A stretch of DNA of 64,000 bases from positions 98,430,007 to 98,494,006 of the forward strand of contig CM042141.1 of the NCBI GenBank assembly GCA_023376005.1, in the 5' to 3' direction. The stretch is from Doryteuthis pealeii (taxonomy: Eukaryota > Mollusca > Cephalopoda > Myopsida > Loliginidae). Both the position numbers and the translations under genes were made by a program. Below the pieces are notes generated by a model that was not told the origin of the DNA, made no database searches, and was given only the letters and a program-made list of their open reading frames with translations. Shown in pieces: positions 1 to 11,600 of the stretch (position 1 is its first letter; each line of letters begins with the position of its first letter).

Positions 1-354
1 AGGAATCTACCGTTTATTTCTTCTGACAACCCAAGGTAAAGTATTTGTTTATTAATCAAAAATTGGAATTCCTGATCAAATCCCATTATTTTTAGGAATG
101 TTGGCCTACATGACCCAAATCTTTGTTTTTGACAATTGAAAGAATCCCGTATGGCTTATAATGTAAACAAATTGTGATTTTTAATATTATTATTATTATT
201 TCGGTTTTTCTTGTTTTTCTATCAAAAGTAACTTTAACTTTTAACAAACTATCCTAATTATTCTCAACTAATTCATTCAATATCGCCAGTCACCTCTATA
301 ACACTATTATAGTGTTATATATGTATAATTTTTATTAGTAATTAAAACGTATTA

Positions 355-480
355 AAAAAGATTGATTGATTGGTTTTAACAGCATGTCAACCCGGTTAGG
401 GTTTTTATGCCATAGAGGTTAGATAATTGCGTAACATTGTACATTTATATTTACAATTTTTGTATAGTTGGCTCGAATTA
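355..480 (+). repeat. Interspersed repeat R3, copy 1
   Basis: A stretch beginning GATTGATTGATTGGTTTTA and running through 'TTTTTATGCCATAGAGGTTAG' style sequence to a run of T. The same order of short motifs (GATTG repeats, TATGCC.TAGAGGTT, GTACATTTATATTTACA) recurs at 15,905-16,100 and 19,020-19,150 and in their mirror copies. No coding capacity or terminal repeats are visible, so the class is unknown. Flanking bases 1-354 and 481-1100 are AT-rich and hold nothing else I can name. Confidence 0.5.
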
Positions 481-1289
481 GTTTGTTTTTTTTTTTTTTG
501 CTTTGCTTTTGAATACCATTATATATATCAAGGATTCCTATCGAATAATGTTGTATGATAGATGGGTTTCCTATCAATTGTGTAAGGTAGTGTAGTTAAA
601 TCAAATTGATGGTTTTGTGGAAAAATACAGGGAATTTATTGACAACATTCAACCCTGTATTGGTCCCTCTTCTCTGATTAGACGAACCAACGTGAGAATG
701 TTAGTTTAGTGAAATGAGATTTGGCTGGTAGACTGGACGATCAAGATGTACGATTGCGTCTCTCGTCCAAAAATCCATTTCTCACGCGCTTTTGGTTTGA
801 TTTTGGTTTTATAGAATAAAATAACAGCTCTAAGTAAAAACCAAAGTCTTGTATTCGTTAATTAAAAACTAAGCAACAGACACAGGACAAGAATGAAAAA
901 CCCAAAGAAATCAACAAGAACGCAAAGCCAACTAACAAGACCAGAAAGCCAGTACAAGATAGAAGATAACAGAATCAACAGAATACAGAACCAGCAGCTT
1001 AATATCAGAACCAAATAAGAAGAAAAAAACAGAAGCTAAGTATATATCCATTGGTATACTCTACAATATACGTATATATAAGTATGGCTACCTAACAATA
1101 AGAACGGTTTTTAAACAGATTTAATCTTTCTTTCTTTTTTTTTTAATCTTTCATAATTGCAGAGGTTCTGTTTCAAATGATTGATTGATTGACAAATGAG
1201 AGTAAAAGAAAGAAAGAAACAAGACAGAGGGTGAACGTTTAAGATACAGAGGAAGTGTATGACTCTCAACACAACTACTTTTCTAGCAC

Positions 1290-1640
1290 TATGACTGTCT
1301 AGCATTGTACGAGGGTACCCGAAGGGAGGGTACCCGAAGGGAGAGTTCCCCCTCACGACCCAGTTCTTCCAATCACGACCAATCTGTTCCCTAGTGCGCA
1401 TCTAACTTCATCTGTACAACTCCGGCCTGGCTAAAATAAAGAAAACTCCAGCTGTTCACGACTGGTATTAAACTATAATTGCTCCCGACTGGCATTCTAC
1501 TCTCAATCTAACTGACCAAACCGGAGCGTGTGGTATATATGCAGAGGCCACCTCCTTTAACTTCTGGATAGACCACCCACCAAATAAACCATAACCTCAG
1601 ACACAGATTTTGTGTCACCGATTTCCCTTAAAAAATGCGA
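1290..1640. other. GC-richer unclassified stretch with a 15-bp tandem duplication
   Basis: Base composition rises compared with the flanks. GGGTACCCGAAGGGA occurs twice in tandem at about 1313-1345. On the minus strand a TATA-like GCATATATAC lies near 1540, which could fit a promoter or an LTR, but no paired copy, PBS or TG..CA ends are seen. The minus-strand 96-codon ORF here has no recognisable domain and I do not call it a gene. Confidence 0.3.
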
Positions 1641-1767
1641 ACATTAAAATTATTTAAGTCACTTTGTCTCCGAGGGTACTTAAAATAATAAGACATAGAA
1701 TTTTACACGTTTCAATTTTGGCCGATTCCGGTTTTATGGTTTTCTTACACTTTTGAACAAGAGGCAC

Positions 1768-1886
<119 letters not shown>

Positions 1887-2312
1887 AAGTCCTATTTATA
1901 CTTAAGTTCGTAACGGGATTATTCAAATAACTTTTATATTTCTTTATCTCAAACTTTGAAGAGATTTTCTTTTCGAAGTTCTTCCTTATTTTTTTTTTAA
2001 CCAAGAAACGTTTTTAGAATTTTTTTAAAAACATTCCAATTTACGACGTTTCGGATTTCTCGTGTTGGTCGTTTTTTCCCTTTTCTTCATATTTTTGAGG
2101 ATTCAAATCATTGTGCTCTGATGATGACAGGTTTACACAATGCCTTCTATTATTATTTTATCTAACTTTTAGAATAATTTTTATTAAATTGCATTATATG
2201 TAATAATTTTATCGACGAAAACACGCATGTCAGCACTTATTAAATTATATTTCACCCATATAACTATATTGTTTTTCTCAACATTTGTCGGATTTATTTC
2301 CATTTTTGTTAC

Positions 2313-2313
2313 T

Positions 2314-2378
<65 letters not shown>

Positions 2379-2395
2379 TATATATATACATATAT
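2313..2395. repeat. Compound (CA)n-(TA)n microsatellite
   Basis: Thirteen or so CA units followed by about 50 bases of TA with one phase break near 2371. Any ORF here is a Thr-His / Tyr-Ile shadow. Confidence 0.95.
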
Positions 2396-2549
2396 GCATG
2401 CCCACATATATATTCACCTAGGTTTTGCTAATGTTAAATCATACATATACATACACACGTATTCAAATTTTCATCTGGCCCGCAGTTCCTAAGGGAAATA
2501 TTTCATTAATCCGACCCGTAAAGGAAACAGACGGTGCTTAGATGCTTGT

Positions 2550-2895
2550 TTTTATTTATTTATAAATTATTATTTATATTTTTGCTTGAAGGCAATTATA
2601 AATGCATGTATCGCATAAAATTCCTTGACAAGTAAATTGTCGCACCGGCGGCCGAACGGATATGGTCTCTGACTATGCCTGTGAAGTCCCGGTTTCGATT
2701 CCTGTCGGAGGAGTCGTTAGTATACATCCGACTTAATAACAGTCTGTGTGTTCTGCATAGCGAGCCATCCTTTGCGGGATTTACTTGTCAAGATTATTTT
2801 CTATAATTATCGAATTTTATGCGATACATGCATTTATAATTGCCTTCAAGCAAAAATATAAATAATAATTTATCCAACAATGCTTCTATAAAACA
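2550..2895. mobile_element. Fold-back element flanking a tRNA-like head
   Basis: Inverted arms of roughly 75-90 bases face each other: left arm about 2566-2638 and right arm about 2779-2870 share, in reverse complement, TTTGCTTGAAGGCAATTATA and ATGCATGTATCGCATAAAA. Between them sits a GC-richer insert with a tRNA-like B box (GGTTTCGATTCC, near 2690). The outer TTTTTGCTTGAAG motif resembles the end of the FB1 element at 37.7 and 62.8 kb. It is either a MITE with a SINE nested in its loop or a fold-back element carrying its own pol III head. The arms are certain; the class is inferred. Confidence 0.65.
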
Positions 2896-3289
2896 AACAT
2901 CCAAAAATCTTATTATTTATAAATGTAAACAGAAATCATAAACACCATTTCACGTTCTATTTCTCTGGTAAGAATTATTATTCCTCTCATAGGTCGTATA
3001 AACTTGAAATCTGATAATGAGTAAAGCGAAACTAGTAATAGACTCACAAATACATTTGGTGTATAAGACTGATACAATGTTACAAATATACAGCTTGACC
3101 CCACCCCACGCGATAAATCATTACTGTATGCTACAAGGACTACGATGATTAATATGGTCCGCCATTATTTAACAGACATGGCCCTTGGCCTCTATATAGT
3201 ATAAAGTTGCCGACCCCTGAAATAGATATACATACACCTATATTCATCTAGGTTTTGCTAATACTAATCTGTATATTGATTCTGCTAAA

Positions 3290-4080
3290 GACAACGTAAC
3301 ACTTGGCCTAAATAAACTCTGCTGCCAACGTCCAAACTTCACCTCTGTATTCTACAAGAAACACATCCAATTTACTTTTCGCAACCTTGAGAAGAATTCT
3401 GACAAACTAATTCCGTCGTGTTTGCTCTTCGCCACCGTTCCTCGCTCTATCCAACTGTCCACTTTTATACTAGGTCTGGTCGAGACACGTCCAACTCTCG
3501 TCTCGCCAGCCACGAGACTTGCAAAACTACAAATCGTGACCTCAAGGACACGCACGCTTTCACCGCCTTCACAACTCGTCTCGTGCCCGTCTCGAACTCG
3601 TCACATTTCACCTTCTCTGTTCCCACCCACACACACACAACATGCCACTCGCTGTCTCTTCGACCGACGGACCGTTGTTGGCTCATCACACGTTTGCCGC
3701 TCGATCTCGCTGCATATATACATAAACATTTGTCGTGTCGGAGTACTCTACACTCTCCACATCTGCAGAACCGAAGCATCACTATCATATACAGTTTAAT
3801 GTTATACTGTTGTAGACTAGCCCAGCTTACCTTTAGTAGAGAGTAAATGAGCTGGTCCAAGAATTTGTAAACTGCTGTTTTAGAACATTGGTGTGATTAC
3901 TGAGACTGCGAAGATTACGGAATTATTACACGAACCGTCTACATCGATGTTTTAGCACTCTGTTGCGAGTTACTCTATGTCTGGCGCCAACGTTATTTTG
4001 GATACACTAGTATAATGAATATTGTATGATCCAGTATACAACAAACTAACTCATCCTCGTCACCAACTTGTATACTTGTT
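3290..4080. other. LTR-like GC-richer region, unconfirmed
   Basis: Higher GC than its surroundings and open in several frames on both strands, with no recognisable protein. A TATA-like GCATATATACATAAAC lies near 3712. TGGCGCCAACGTT at about 3979 resembles a truncated primer-binding site complementary to the 3' end of tRNA-Lys, as used by several LTR families. On the other strand TTGGTGACGAGGATGAG (near 4056-4072) also looks like a retroelement PBS. The two readings conflict, no second LTR is seen, and no TG..CA ends are clear. I keep it as an unclassified candidate. Confidence 0.25.
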
Positions 4081-5790
4081 GTATAGCAATGTACAAGTAG
4101 TGTAACGTATTCGCTTTCAATTAGCGATACGTAACGTAGTGGGATCAGTTAGGGATCTATTACGTTGGGGTACCAGTTCGTATTTAACCCTAGTGCCTTT
4201 TCTTCTCGCACTACTATTCGTACCTTCGTACCGTACGGAGTTTCGTTTGTTTACATACCCCGATCTAGGTCTAGCAGTCAGTCTTAGCTAGCCCCAAAAT
4301 CTTCTCCCACTTCTTTTGGTCAAGGGAAAGGTATCACGTTTCACAGCCGCGTGCTCCTTTGTTACGGCCAATTGACTTTATCCACGATAGTGACTTTTTA
4401 CTATATTGTTTGTATCGTGAGTCCATTCATAAAGATATTTCTTTCGTTGTAAATAGAGCAGACAACAACACCAGGTTTTTACTTCTCAAAGTTTTATTAT
4501 GTTTCAAACTTCTTCTAACTTTTGAGAGAGAGAGAGCCCCGAATAATCTGTCTTAGCAAGAGGTGTTTTTTTAACTGGATTCAACTGCGAGTTTTTAGTC
4601 CTTAGTAAACTTCACGGGTGAACAAGCTTTCTTAGCCTTTCCTTATCGTCCTTAGCGACAACAGCTTAACTCCGTACGATTTCTGCCTGACTATCCTTCT
4701 CGGATCGCAGACCCTAACTAACCGCTCTGCTCGCGGACTCAACTCCACTCCCTCCAAATCCAACTGCAACTGACCTCCTGTGATCCTATCCGCGGTCTTA
4801 AATAGTATTTCCAAACAATCCTCCAGAAGGTTCCACCCTAGAACGTTCGAGACCTTTCGATTCAATCCATTCGTTCCAATCTCACTGGTCAACCAAAGTT
4901 CACTAACCTAAACATCAAAGGCTTCTTGGTTCCCAGAGGACTGGTTTTTCCTTAATCCTAGACTTATCGTCTGCTTTTTCTCGTTAAAAAGATGTTATCT
5001 ATCCTAACTACTTTTTCGGTGGTTCCACAAAGGACCACCCAGTAATCTAAGATAATCGGTAGTACATTTTTCCAAAGGTTCTTTCCAAGTCTGGCACAAA
5101 GGCCACAAATATAGGTGCAGCGCGGCGATTATGTAACATATATACCTCCCTATCATCGCCGATAAATTATATGTATATAAATTTTTCAAAACTAGCCCTA
5201 ATTATCATTCATTTTTTTCTTTCTTGATTTTTTGATTTTTTTCTAAAATACACTATTCTAACCTCTCTCTCTCTCTCTCTCTTTCTACATGTTTACAAAA
5301 TAAAAAACAATCATAAAACAAATACAACAACATTAGCAAAATCAATTATACAGCGAATTTGATCATGAAATTAAAATGATATCAAACAAATTTAAAAAAA
5401 AAAAAAAAAATTTCTTTTCCTGTACAACTTCCCAAACCATTTCCCTTTCGCTCTCTCTATATTTTTGTACACATTCGTATTCTCTTCATTTTATTTATTT
5501 TATTTAATCATTTATTACTATAGGACATAAAAACAAAATATGTTTACGACCGCTCTTATTCTCAAACTTAGAATTGCGTCGGAAGAATTTTCACATAATT
5601 CTTCAATTACCTTTTATGGGTACAGATTATCATTAATAATAATAATAATTTCAACAGCACCTAGCGGAATATCACGCTAGCGACAAAACAATATCTACAA
5701 TTTTTTAAAAAAATTGAATGCTGTCTCTTTTTTTTTTTTTTTTTTTTTCAAATTAAATATACGGAGAAAAAAAAACAATCGTCGTCAATA
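4081..5790. other. Intergenic, no gene recognised
   Basis: Holds short GA, CT and A/T tracts, including a CT run near 5263-5284, an A tract near 5394-5410 and a T tract near 5730-5748. The minus-strand 86-codon frame at 4632-4892 has no domain I recognise. From 5200 on the sequence is strongly AT-rich. Confidence 0.5.
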
Positions 5791-5799
5791 GTATCTATG

Positions 5800-6360
5800 T
5801 CCACTGTGTCGTGAAACTAATTCGGTCCTGCGTAAACTTTCTATCTCTCTAGCTGAAAAAATCAGAAATGGCGTCCTTTAATTCCTTTTTTTTCTTTTCT
5901 CGCCATCTATCCTTCTCTTTACTGTCGATTCGAGACTTTCCTTCAGGTTTAATTTTAATATCAGTTGCTACTTTTCCTATGTTCTTTTTAACTTTTTTTC
6001 GGCCTGACTACTAACCTTAACACGCGAATTCGTTTTACAACTTACAGAATCTAACATTGCCTCCTCCTGACGCATATTCCTATTCTTTTCTAATATTTCT
6101 TTGTACATAGCTATCTTTCGCGTTCTGAGGGCACGGAAAAATCATCCCTATCAGAGTCACCAGGACTCTCCTCGGTTTTCAGAATTTTCCGAGGGTGCAT
6201 CTTTAATTACAGGCTTTTTGTATCTGGACTAACTTTCTCTACTGGATTTGGTTCTGTGTTCGGTGTGGCCGTTTTCTCCGGCTTTTTCTCAATTTCAGTA
6301 CAATTCTTAAACTGTTGCACTGGCTTATCTATCTTCCTATACGTAAAATTATTCATAAAC
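5800..6360 (-). pseudogene. Frameshifted Lys/Glu-rich coding relic
   Basis: Reading the minus strand, three adjacent blocks in different frames each give plausible, hydrophilic, low-complexity-free peptide: roughly 6350-6225 (contains KKPEKTATPNTEPNP), 6115-5985 (contains MYKEILEKNRNMRQEEAM) and 5970-5850 (contains KEKDRWREKKKKELKDAI). Single-base indels or stops separate them. This looks like one broken coding segment, perhaps a retroelement gag or a host exon ending at the scaffold gap, rather than chance ORFs. No catalytic motif or known domain is visible and the function is unknown. The upstream part may lie beyond the N run. Confidence 0.35.
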
Positions 6361-6400
6361 CTCTATTATATGGTTTTATCCCTCGTTATCTCTCTCTTTT

Positions 6401-6500
6401 NNNNNNNNNNNNNNNNNNNNNNNNNNNNNNNNNNNNNNNNNNNNNNNNNNNNNNNNNNNNNNNNNNNNNNNNNNNNNNNNNNNNNNNNNNNNNNNNNNNN
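6401..6500. other. Scaffold gap (100 N)
   Basis: Exactly 100 unresolved bases, the conventional size for a gap of unknown length. Open frames crossing it are meaningless. The sequence to its right (6501-6600) is a CT-rich tract. Confidence 0.99.
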
Positions 6501-6600
6501 AGAAGAGATCTCTTGCTCCCTTCTCCTCGTCCCTCCTCCTCTTCCTCCTTCTCCTTCCCCTCTTCTCTCTCCTCTCCTACTCCTTTTCTTGGACTCTTAT
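6501..6600. repeat. CT-rich low-complexity tract
   Basis: Dominated by CTCCT and CTTCTCC words. It resembles the reverse complement of the GA-rich tract at 34,850-35,030, but with low-complexity sequence that similarity does not establish homology. Confidence 0.8.
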
Positions 6601-6774
6601 AATAGGAGTCTATACACTATAGTAACGAGCTAATTGTTTGTTCTGTGTATTCTTACTGTTTGTGTTGTTTCTATGGCCTAGGCAAAGTAAAAGCTTGTTA
6701 TACTTTCGTCGTGATTGATATACATATTATTCCCGTACAAGAAGGAAACGTTACTCACCACTACAATTCACCCT

Positions 6775-6990
6775 TTCGAACTGGACAGAAGAATACACCG
6801 ACTGCACCTCTGTAAAATACTCTCCAATGGGGCCGTGGGTGGCGACTCGTGAGCTTAAGAATGATCCCTGGTGTGCTTAAGCATGTCATTAACAAACAAT
6901 ATCTCCACGTGGGCCCTTCTTACGGGCGGTCAGAGAGACTCCTCCGATCAATCGGCTAAGTTTACGTCAAGCCGTAGCAACCTATATTAT
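6775..6990 (-). repeat. Interspersed repeat R1, 3' fragment
   Basis: Contains, on the minus strand, the late R1 motifs CTTGACGT, CCGATTGATCGGAGG and GTCGCCACCCACGG in the order seen in the copy at 50,750-50,930. It lies just outside the left arm of the giant inverted repeat and has no mirror partner on the right. Confidence 0.55.
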
Positions 6991-7009
6991 ATATACTATA
7001 CTGAGCTTA

Positions 7010-7440
7010 AACTCTCACCCTATCGGGTGCAATTAAGATTAAATTTTAAATACATTCCCAAATTATTTACAAGGTATGAAAAATCTGTTATCGTAAAAGA
7101 AAAAAAAAATTGACGCAAAAAAATTTAAAAATTGCCGAACAATCGCAGTATTAAAACGTTGTAACCCAAAATTTCAGAGAATATTTTATTTACTTTCAGC
7201 GTCTGCCTGATTAGAGAATAGTATGATACGTTTGAGCTAACGGCATCTAGTAGTAAAGTTGAAAAAATCGTGATTACATTCACACACTGAAATTTAAATT
7301 TTATTAGCGATGTAGTATATGTGCGGCACGTGAATGTTGGTGCGCATGCGCATAGAGTATGGCTTTCATGACTAACCCATAATACAACTTCACGTATGTT
7401 CACATACACATTATGTTTCACCAATATCACGCACCCCCAG
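7010..7440 (-). mobile_element. Helitron-like end, left-arm copy
   Basis: Contains CCCTATCGGGTG (hairpin motif) near 7017-7030 followed by sequence matching, in the same order, 40,140-40,430 near the better preserved terminus at 39,132. The CTAG end is not seen here. Mirror of 34,340-34,775. Confidence 0.35.
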
Positions 7441-7879
7441 GTAATTCAGTCATTGTCTTTTATTTATGCATCTTTTACGGCTCTCAAAAATTCTGAATGT
7501 CTAAAGGCACAATTTGTAAAAAAAAGAATTTAATTTTAGTAAAACAACCCCACCGGCCACCTAAACCAATATTCAATCTCAGTAGGCGAAGTGAATTTTT
7601 CATTTTTTAAAATCAACTTTTTGCTCAAAAAAATATATAAATTTTACATACAAATAATACAAAATAATTTTTTCAACGAATAAAATAAAGTCAATTAGAA
7701 TTTAAAATCGCTCGAAATCTCCTCGAAAATTCATCAGCTGTTTTTTTTCTTAACGTTAACCCAATTGCCACCGACAAAATCTCTGATATTCAATTGTTAT
7801 AACTTTTTAGTCTTTAGAACACAAGTAGATACTCAACTCTCGATGGCAAACTCCTAAACTCAGTAGCAACAAATTTAAG

Positions 7880-8470
7880 TACTTGAGGCAGTAATATCTC
7901 ATTCCACAGAAACGATGTTAATGCACGCATAGGAAAGGGCATGGTGATGCTATAAATAAATTATCAGTCATATGGAACCAAATTCACTGAAAAGTTAAAG
8001 AAACACTTCTTCCAAGGCGGGTGTCGTGTCAGTGCTGCTGTACGGCTACACCACTTGGACCCTAACGAAGCGCCTACGAGAATAAACTAGATGGGAAGCT
8101 ACAGACAAGAATGCTGCGTGCAGTCTTAAAAACAAATCGTGGAAATAACATTCACGAAGAAAATTCCTGTACGGCCACCTGCCCCATATCACCGCAGAAA
8201 CTATCCGAGTAAGACGGACAAGACCGCAGAACATTGCTGGAGAGCAAGGAGAAATCATAAAGTGATGTCCTCCTGTAGAAGCCAGCACATGGCACTGGTG
8301 ACGCATCGCCAGTGTGGGCCGAACCAGCAAAGACGTACATTGACAAGCTCTTGCGGATACTGGATCATGCGTAGAAGACCTTCAGAGAAAAATGAGTGAT
8401 AGGGACGGCTGGTAGAGAGACATTGTCATGGATACCGTGCTATAGCAGGGACAGATAATGATGTATTTTT
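7880..8470 (+). pseudogene. RTE-type LINE, C-terminal fragment and 3' tail (left-arm copy)
   Basis: Frameshifted translation on the plus strand gives the familiar RTE C-terminal signature: a block like SVLLYGYTTWTLTKRL, then LYGHLPPIS, then SRRTRPQNIAGE, then a region matching the 'histidine-free' tail before the stop, and ends in a short GATGATG tail near 8458. Several indels separate the blocks, so no protein is made. It is the noisy mirror of the copy at 33,385-33,960. Confidence 0.75.
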
Positions 8471-8530
8471 CATCATGTAGTGAGACAATGAAATAATTAA
8501 TTACATTTAATACAAAAAGTAAAATATTGT

Positions 8531-8790
8531 GAGGCGCATGGGCGTAGGGTTAACGTCGGTTGAAAGCCGGAGAAATGGACACGCGTGTATCACCAGAGTT
8601 CAAATCTGGACCGAGGCTGTTTACATTGCATAAAGGCGTTTAAATACGCAGTGGAAAGGGTATGCGGAATCCAACTATTCTCGCGTCCAGCTATGGGTAA
8701 AAATAAATAATAAGGCAAACTGGGCTTTTTAATCTTGGTATGGCAACCACGGTCTGGAGAAGGGAAACTCTAAATTCCAACCAAAGGGTC
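8531..8790 (+). mobile_element. SINE-1 (tRNA-derived), left-arm copy
   Basis: Head with GGCGTAGGGTTAACGTCG (A-box region) and GAGTTCAAATCTGGAC (B-box region), followed by the family body GCAAACTGGGCTTTTTAAT and TCTGGAGAAGG. Mirror at 33,075-33,321. Confidence 0.8.
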
Positions 8791-8956
8791 TATCTTCTCG
8801 CGTAGTGATAAAGTACTAGAGAGAGCTCCCTGATCATTCTACCTCCCCTGTAGATAATTCAAGAAATGCTTATTGGATTGTCTGGTATGTGTTCACTAAT
8901 GTAAAACAGTTTAATTGAAATATCGACGTAAATAAATACTTAGAAACTTCTGCTTT

Positions 8957-9070
8957 TGTCTCGACTAGTTGGATTTTACGGTGGCATGTCAACTCTTGGT
9001 TATTTTAATGCCGAAGATTTTCAACTCGCTCACCGTGTCCCATTTCCTACGACGAGTAACCATTACAGCC
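8957..9070 (-). mobile_element. SINE-1 head joined to an R1 5' fragment (left-arm copy)
   Basis: R1 start motif TTTTACGG.GGCATGTCAACTC is fused to a reverse SINE-1 head (CACCGTGTCCCATTTCCTACG). The mirror is 32,820-32,935, where the same junction is seen. Confidence 0.6.
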
Positions 9071-9249
9071 ACGAGTGCGCACTGATAATTATTTCGATGT
9101 TTATATCACTCAAACTGGAATAAATATATCAGATTACAACATAAAACTAATTTGGAAAGAGGGGGAGTTTAAAGATAATTGATTTAAGATAATAATTTGC
9201 TTGAATTTTAGGACGGCTTGACATTGTATTATTGTAGATGTTTTCGGAC

Positions 9250-10000
9250 TGTTTGACTCATTGACAGGATATTCGCTATAAATTACTCGTTCGTTGTTGG
9301 CCAAACGGATCGCATCGAGATATTATACTGGAGATACGGGATCATGAAGATCGGCTGATGAGGACTTGTGTGTATACGGGTAGTCAGCTTTCCTGCGGCC
9401 TCTCATTCGATCATCAGCGAATAAGGGAATAATAGTTACGATGTTCTAGCAGGAGGGACTGGCTGTGGTAGAGTGTCTAGGCGATGTGCTGCTGTATGCA
9501 TAGATTAGCGATCACTGTACAGCATGGTGTACGGCATAAGTTTATCGGCGAGTGGCTGCAGGGGGTCTGTGAGTACATTGTCATGAAACACCGGCGCGTG
9601 TTCACGAGAGAGTATGGCGGATGTATACCGCCTGCCAAATTATGACATGATGGAAACATGCCCTCAGGCGGATTCGAAGCAGAGAAACACCTTATGGTAG
9701 CATGGTCCCGAGTGATGAGGCGAGGGAGCGGATTTGAATGGTATACTGCTAGGGTGGATGTAGTAAAGTTATGTATGACATGAGGTCATGAGTGTGAGGT
9801 GAGGTGTGAACATATTTCGCATCCATTGATGACGTTGTGATGATGGTTGCCGGCATCGTGAAGACTGATAGGTACGATGAACTAGTGCATGTAGTGACGG
9901 CGCGGATTAATAAGTAAAGAATATATCGACGGAAGAAATAAGAGTATTCAGGGTCATGTGTCAAATAGTTGTTGTGTACAGAGTTAGTTATGATGGTCGT
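9250..10000. other. Scrambled segment of the left arm
   Basis: About 750 bases that should mirror roughly 300 bases at 32,370-32,650. Only the outer edges align. The composition is more even (GC near half) and lacks the homopolymers and TA tracts seen in the partner, which is what uncorrected low-quality long-read sequence over a TA microsatellite would look like. Confidence 0.5.
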
Positions 10001-10144
10001 TGTTCTGTTAATGAGATTGTCGGGTCAAGAGTATGGCACTTCTATTTTCTGACATAAAATTAAACAGGAGGTTCTTGCAGTTATCATTAGTAGCAAATAA
10101 AGTATGGATTGTAGGTCTACGTATTGTACGTTTGTGTGTAGCTG

Positions 10145-10330
10145 ATCATGTCAACCTCCGCACGATCCGCGATGTGACACATGGTCAATTTCTTAGGTGG
10201 AGCTTTAACAGGTTTGAATTCAGAGTTTTCCTGTCTCTAGACTGGTTACCTAGCCAGGTTAAAGAGCCCTCTCCGCCTACTATTTGCCCATAGGTTGGAG
10301 GGAAAAGAATTGGATTTCAATCCTTATTTC
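10145..10330 (-). mobile_element. SINE-1, left-arm copy
   Basis: Minus strand carries CTCTTTAACCTGGCTAGG, AAAACTCTGAATTCAAACC and AAGAAATTGACCATGTGTC. It has extra inserted bases against the partner at 32,091-32,366. Confidence 0.75.
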
Positions 10331-10654
10331 CAAGGAGTATATCACGATTGAGAAGCACTTATAGTCGAAAATATGTATCAAAACAGCTACTGTCCAGGAA
10401 GCTGGAACATGCGATGCGGCGTCGAGATCGAGACGTGGAGTATTCCAGATTCTATATCTTACGACTGACTAGCTACACCGGTCCACTATCACATTTGCAT
10501 ATATCTACGTTATCCTCAGAAGTATGGCAAGTCCGTTGAGGCCATCGATATCCAGAGTATGTGCTCAGCATAGATACAGAAACATGCTATTCATGTAGCA
10601 TGCGCATCTATTTGCCTCTGGTTTTTGAACGGTAGTGGACGTTTGTCTGTGGAC

Positions 10655-11055
10655 TTTCGCCGCGCTTGATCTGGAACGGTCACAAGAGCAGGTGGCTGTT
10701 ATCGTTAACTTTCCCGTTCGTCCAAGGGTCTCTGTTTACGATTTTTGTAGCCATCCCTTTGGCTTTCAAGCAAGAGCGCTCTGTCCAGGCGGAGATGCCC
10801 TGTTGTGTTAAGCAGAGCGGCGATCCTATGGGAAGACATCCTTTGGCTGTTCCTGGTGATCCTCAGTCCCTTGCTCAATGAACTGCATGGACGTCTCTAC
10901 AATATCCAGCGATTCAGTAGTACGCAGCGGCTGGCGGTATCGGGCTGTTGATTGGCTGAATGTTTAAACCTACGTGACCCGCTAGTCTATAAATTAGAGT
11001 GGATGTAGTGTAGCACACCTATATATCAAAATTTCCCATCAGGCTGCACGGGGTA
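10655..11055 (+). repeat. Repeat H, left-arm copy
   Basis: Shares CGATTTTTGTAGCCAT, AAGCAGAGCGGCGATC, AGACATCCTTTGG and GGGCTGTTGATTGGC with 31,600-31,995 (mirror), 39,300-39,680 and 63,860-64,000. The class is unknown; it could be the 5' part of a LINE or a non-autonomous element. Confidence 0.6.
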
Positions 11056-11099
11056 CAGATTCAAGACAGCTCCAGTACTTGAAGGCTGTCTCTTGCTAA

Positions 11100-11600
11100 A
11101 AAATCAACCCTCAAATTTTTCCTAATAAACTTTAAAGGACACGAGTTCTGAACAAAAAAAACAAAAACAATTAAAACAGAAAAGCTGCAGGTCTTGATGA
11201 ATATCCACTGAATGATAGTAGAAAAGGACATGTGATACATACTGTTCGATTATGCAAGGCGCGTATATAACCAAGACACAACAGAGAAATGGACGAAAGG
11301 CTACATCCTCGCCCTTCCGAAAAAAGTAAACTTTAAAAGTGACCAACCAGAAGAACTACAGAGGTAATATATCTTACTACTACATAGTGTTTAGTCAAGG
11401 GTGTGCTGTAAAGATCGGTATAGAGATGGCCTGTCACATTTTCCAGCTATCACGCTATCTGACCGAAGTGCAAAGATAAAAATTAGTAAGGAAATAGACT
11501 GGTTTTCGAAAGAGACACTCGACAACGACGAAACTTCTCAGAAAATTCGAACAGCGCGACAGAGAATACGTGCCAAAAGTTTGAGGTAACTATATCTCAG
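11100..11600 (+). pseudogene. RTE-type reverse transcriptase fragment (left-arm copy)
   Basis: Corrupted mirror of 31,060-31,560. Peptide pieces corresponding to the RTE palm/finger region are spread over three frames. No intact catalytic YADD is present. Confidence 0.6.

Noticed and set aside
3418..3860. Overlapping 125-142 codon ORFs on both strands
   Set aside because: Three mutually overlapping frames without recognisable domains; high GC alone explains the absence of stops.
6256..6633. 125-codon ORF across the N gap
   Set aside because: Translation through 100 N is meaningless.
7125..7430. 101-codon minus-strand ORF
   Set aside because: The mirror copy at 34.4-34.7 kb is not open in the same frame and no domain is present.
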